A DNA stretch of 6,956 bases from Bryobacteraceae bacterium (GTDB lineage Bacteria; Acidobacteriota; Terriglobia; Bryobacterales; Bryobacteraceae). The translations under genes were made by a program, and so were the position numbers. The stretch lies in contig JANXXV010000901.1 in NCBI GenBank assembly GCA_025350445.1, forward strand, positions 1-6,956. The letters are read 5' to 3'. Of this stretch, positions 6,543-6,956 are shown piece after piece. Every line of letters begins with the position of its first letter. Positions within the stretch are counted from its first letter, which is position 1. Under the pieces are notes generated by a model. That model did not search any database and was not told where the DNA came from. It was given only the letters and a program-made list of their open reading frames with translations.

Positions 6543-6625
6543 GTTCAGAAGCCCCGCAAATGAGGGGACTGAACGGATTTGAGAGGAGGAAGAGACCTCT
6601 CGTTCCGGCAACGCCTTTATGGAAC
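6543..6625. ncRNA. Cluster of three hairpins upstream of the desaturase; candidate structured leader or small RNA
   Basis: Three stems follow closely in 83 nt. (1) GTTCAG/CTGAAC (6543-6548, 6569-6574) encloses CCCC/GGGG (6552-6555, 6564-6567) with an 8-nt loop. (2) GAGAGG/CCTCTC (6581-6586, 6596-6601). (3) GTTCC/GGAAC (6602-6606, 6621-6625) encloses GGC/GCC (6607-6609, 6613-6615). The loop of hairpin 1 (CAAATGA, 6557-6563) is complementary over 7 nt to TCATTTG at 6514-6520, allowing a pseudoknot. It lies 96-178 nt upstream of the desaturase start. I do not recognise a known riboswitch or RNA family, and the strand is unknown. Confidence 0.3.
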
Positions 6626-6930
6626 AACCGTAACCGACTCCCGAAAACCGGCGCGGAGATCAATTTTCCATCTGACATCCCGTAAGCAGCAAAGCTGCGG
6701 ATCGCTTCGGGCCTCCCGGACTTGCATCTGCTTTTGCGCCTCAGCCATCGCGAAATATCGGCGTAATTTGTCCGGTTTCCGACCGCCTTGCGCTAGTATA
6801 ACAGAAAGGATTTCCCCTAGGAGTATCAGAACACGCGGGGCGCGTGATCGTGTGAGCCAGAAACTGGAATCAGTCTTGGGCGCGATCGCCTGACTATGAG
6901 ATCCTTCAAACCAGGCTAGGCAGGCAAGCT
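6626..6930. other. Non-coding stretch between divergent genes; only weak signals
   Basis: No credible gene is seen here. Minor structures are GCAGC/GCTGC with an AAA loop (6686-6690, 6694-6698), CACGC/GCGTG (6832-6836, 6842-6846) and an AGTC/GACT stem around GGCG/CGCC containing GCGATCGC near 6882-6889. A plus-strand TATAAC at 6797-6802 is a fair -10 box for the rightmost gene, but no matching -35 is visible at normal spacing. Together with the hairpin cluster to its left this makes an intergenic region of about 480 nt, long enough for divergent promoters or an RNA gene. Confidence 0.4.
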
Positions 6931-6956
6931 ATGACCGACAAATGTTTGGTGCCGAG
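6931..6956 (+). CDS. Possible start of a plus-strand gene cut by the window edge
   Basis: An ATG at 6931 opens a frame reading MTDKCLVP before the window ends. The preceding AGGCAGG (6917-6923 region) is only a poor ribosome-binding sequence at the proper distance. Eight codons are too few to identify a product. The gene would be divergent from the desaturase operon. The start is a guess; the same frame is open for some distance upstream. Confidence 0.3.

Noticed and set aside
6735..6775. Resemblance of GCCGATATTTC on the minus strand to a stretch of enterobacterial 6S RNA
   Set aside because: Only about 11 nt match from memory, and the surrounding sequence does not give the long central-bubble hairpin of 6S RNA.
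6882..6889. GCGATCGC octamer, as in cyanobacterial HIP1 repeats
   Set aside because: A single copy is seen and the gene content is acidobacterial; one octamer can occur by chance.
6579..6893. 104-codon plus-strand frame starting with TTG in the right intergenic region
   Set aside because: Non-ATG start, composition rich in R, S and C with no domain or repeat, and it runs through several hairpins; more likely non-coding.

Overview
The window looks like chromosomal DNA of an Acidobacteriota bacterium, most likely of the Solibacter/Bryobacter type. The evidence is a large secreted protein that ends in a Solibacter-type C-terminal domain (TIGR03437 style), joined to a TIGR03790-type body, and the end of an acidobacterial TonB-dependent/OAR-like outer-membrane receptor. 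GC content looks moderately high by eye. Assignment to a genus is not possible from this alone.

Layout. At the left edge (2-1273, plus) lies the C-terminal part of a large outer-membrane beta-barrel receptor. It converges on a block of four genes that all lie on the minus strand and read right to left: a membrane acyl-CoA (delta-9 type) fatty acid desaturase (6447-5590, GTG start), a short two-helix membrane histidine kinase (5553-4645), an OmpR/PhoB-type response regulator (4568-3855) and a secreted TIGR03790 + TIGR03437 protein (3871-1394). Gaps are 36 nt, 76 nt and a 17-nt overlap, so the block reads as one probable operon. To the right, 6448-6930 is a non-coding region with several clustered hairpins, and a possible plus-strand gene begins at 6931 and leaves the window.

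How the genes may work together. The kinase has almost no extracytoplasmic loop, so its two membrane helices are the only obvious sensing part, and it sits directly downstream of a lipid desaturase. This arrangement recalls the Bacillus DesK/DesR membrane-fluidity switch, but with unrelated subfamilies of parts (HisKA kinase with an OmpR-type regulator instead of HisKA_3 with a NarL-type regulator). That link is inference from gene order. The secreted TIGR03790 protein, translationally coupled to the regulator, has no known function.

The two intergenic gaps inside the operon are filled with strong palindromes (5554-5583; 4576-4612). One abuts the kinase start codon and the other buries the only weak ribosome-binding sequence of the regulator. 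They may be translational control elements, dispersed REP-like repeats, or both. No CRISPR array, insertion sequence, tRNA or rRNA was seen.
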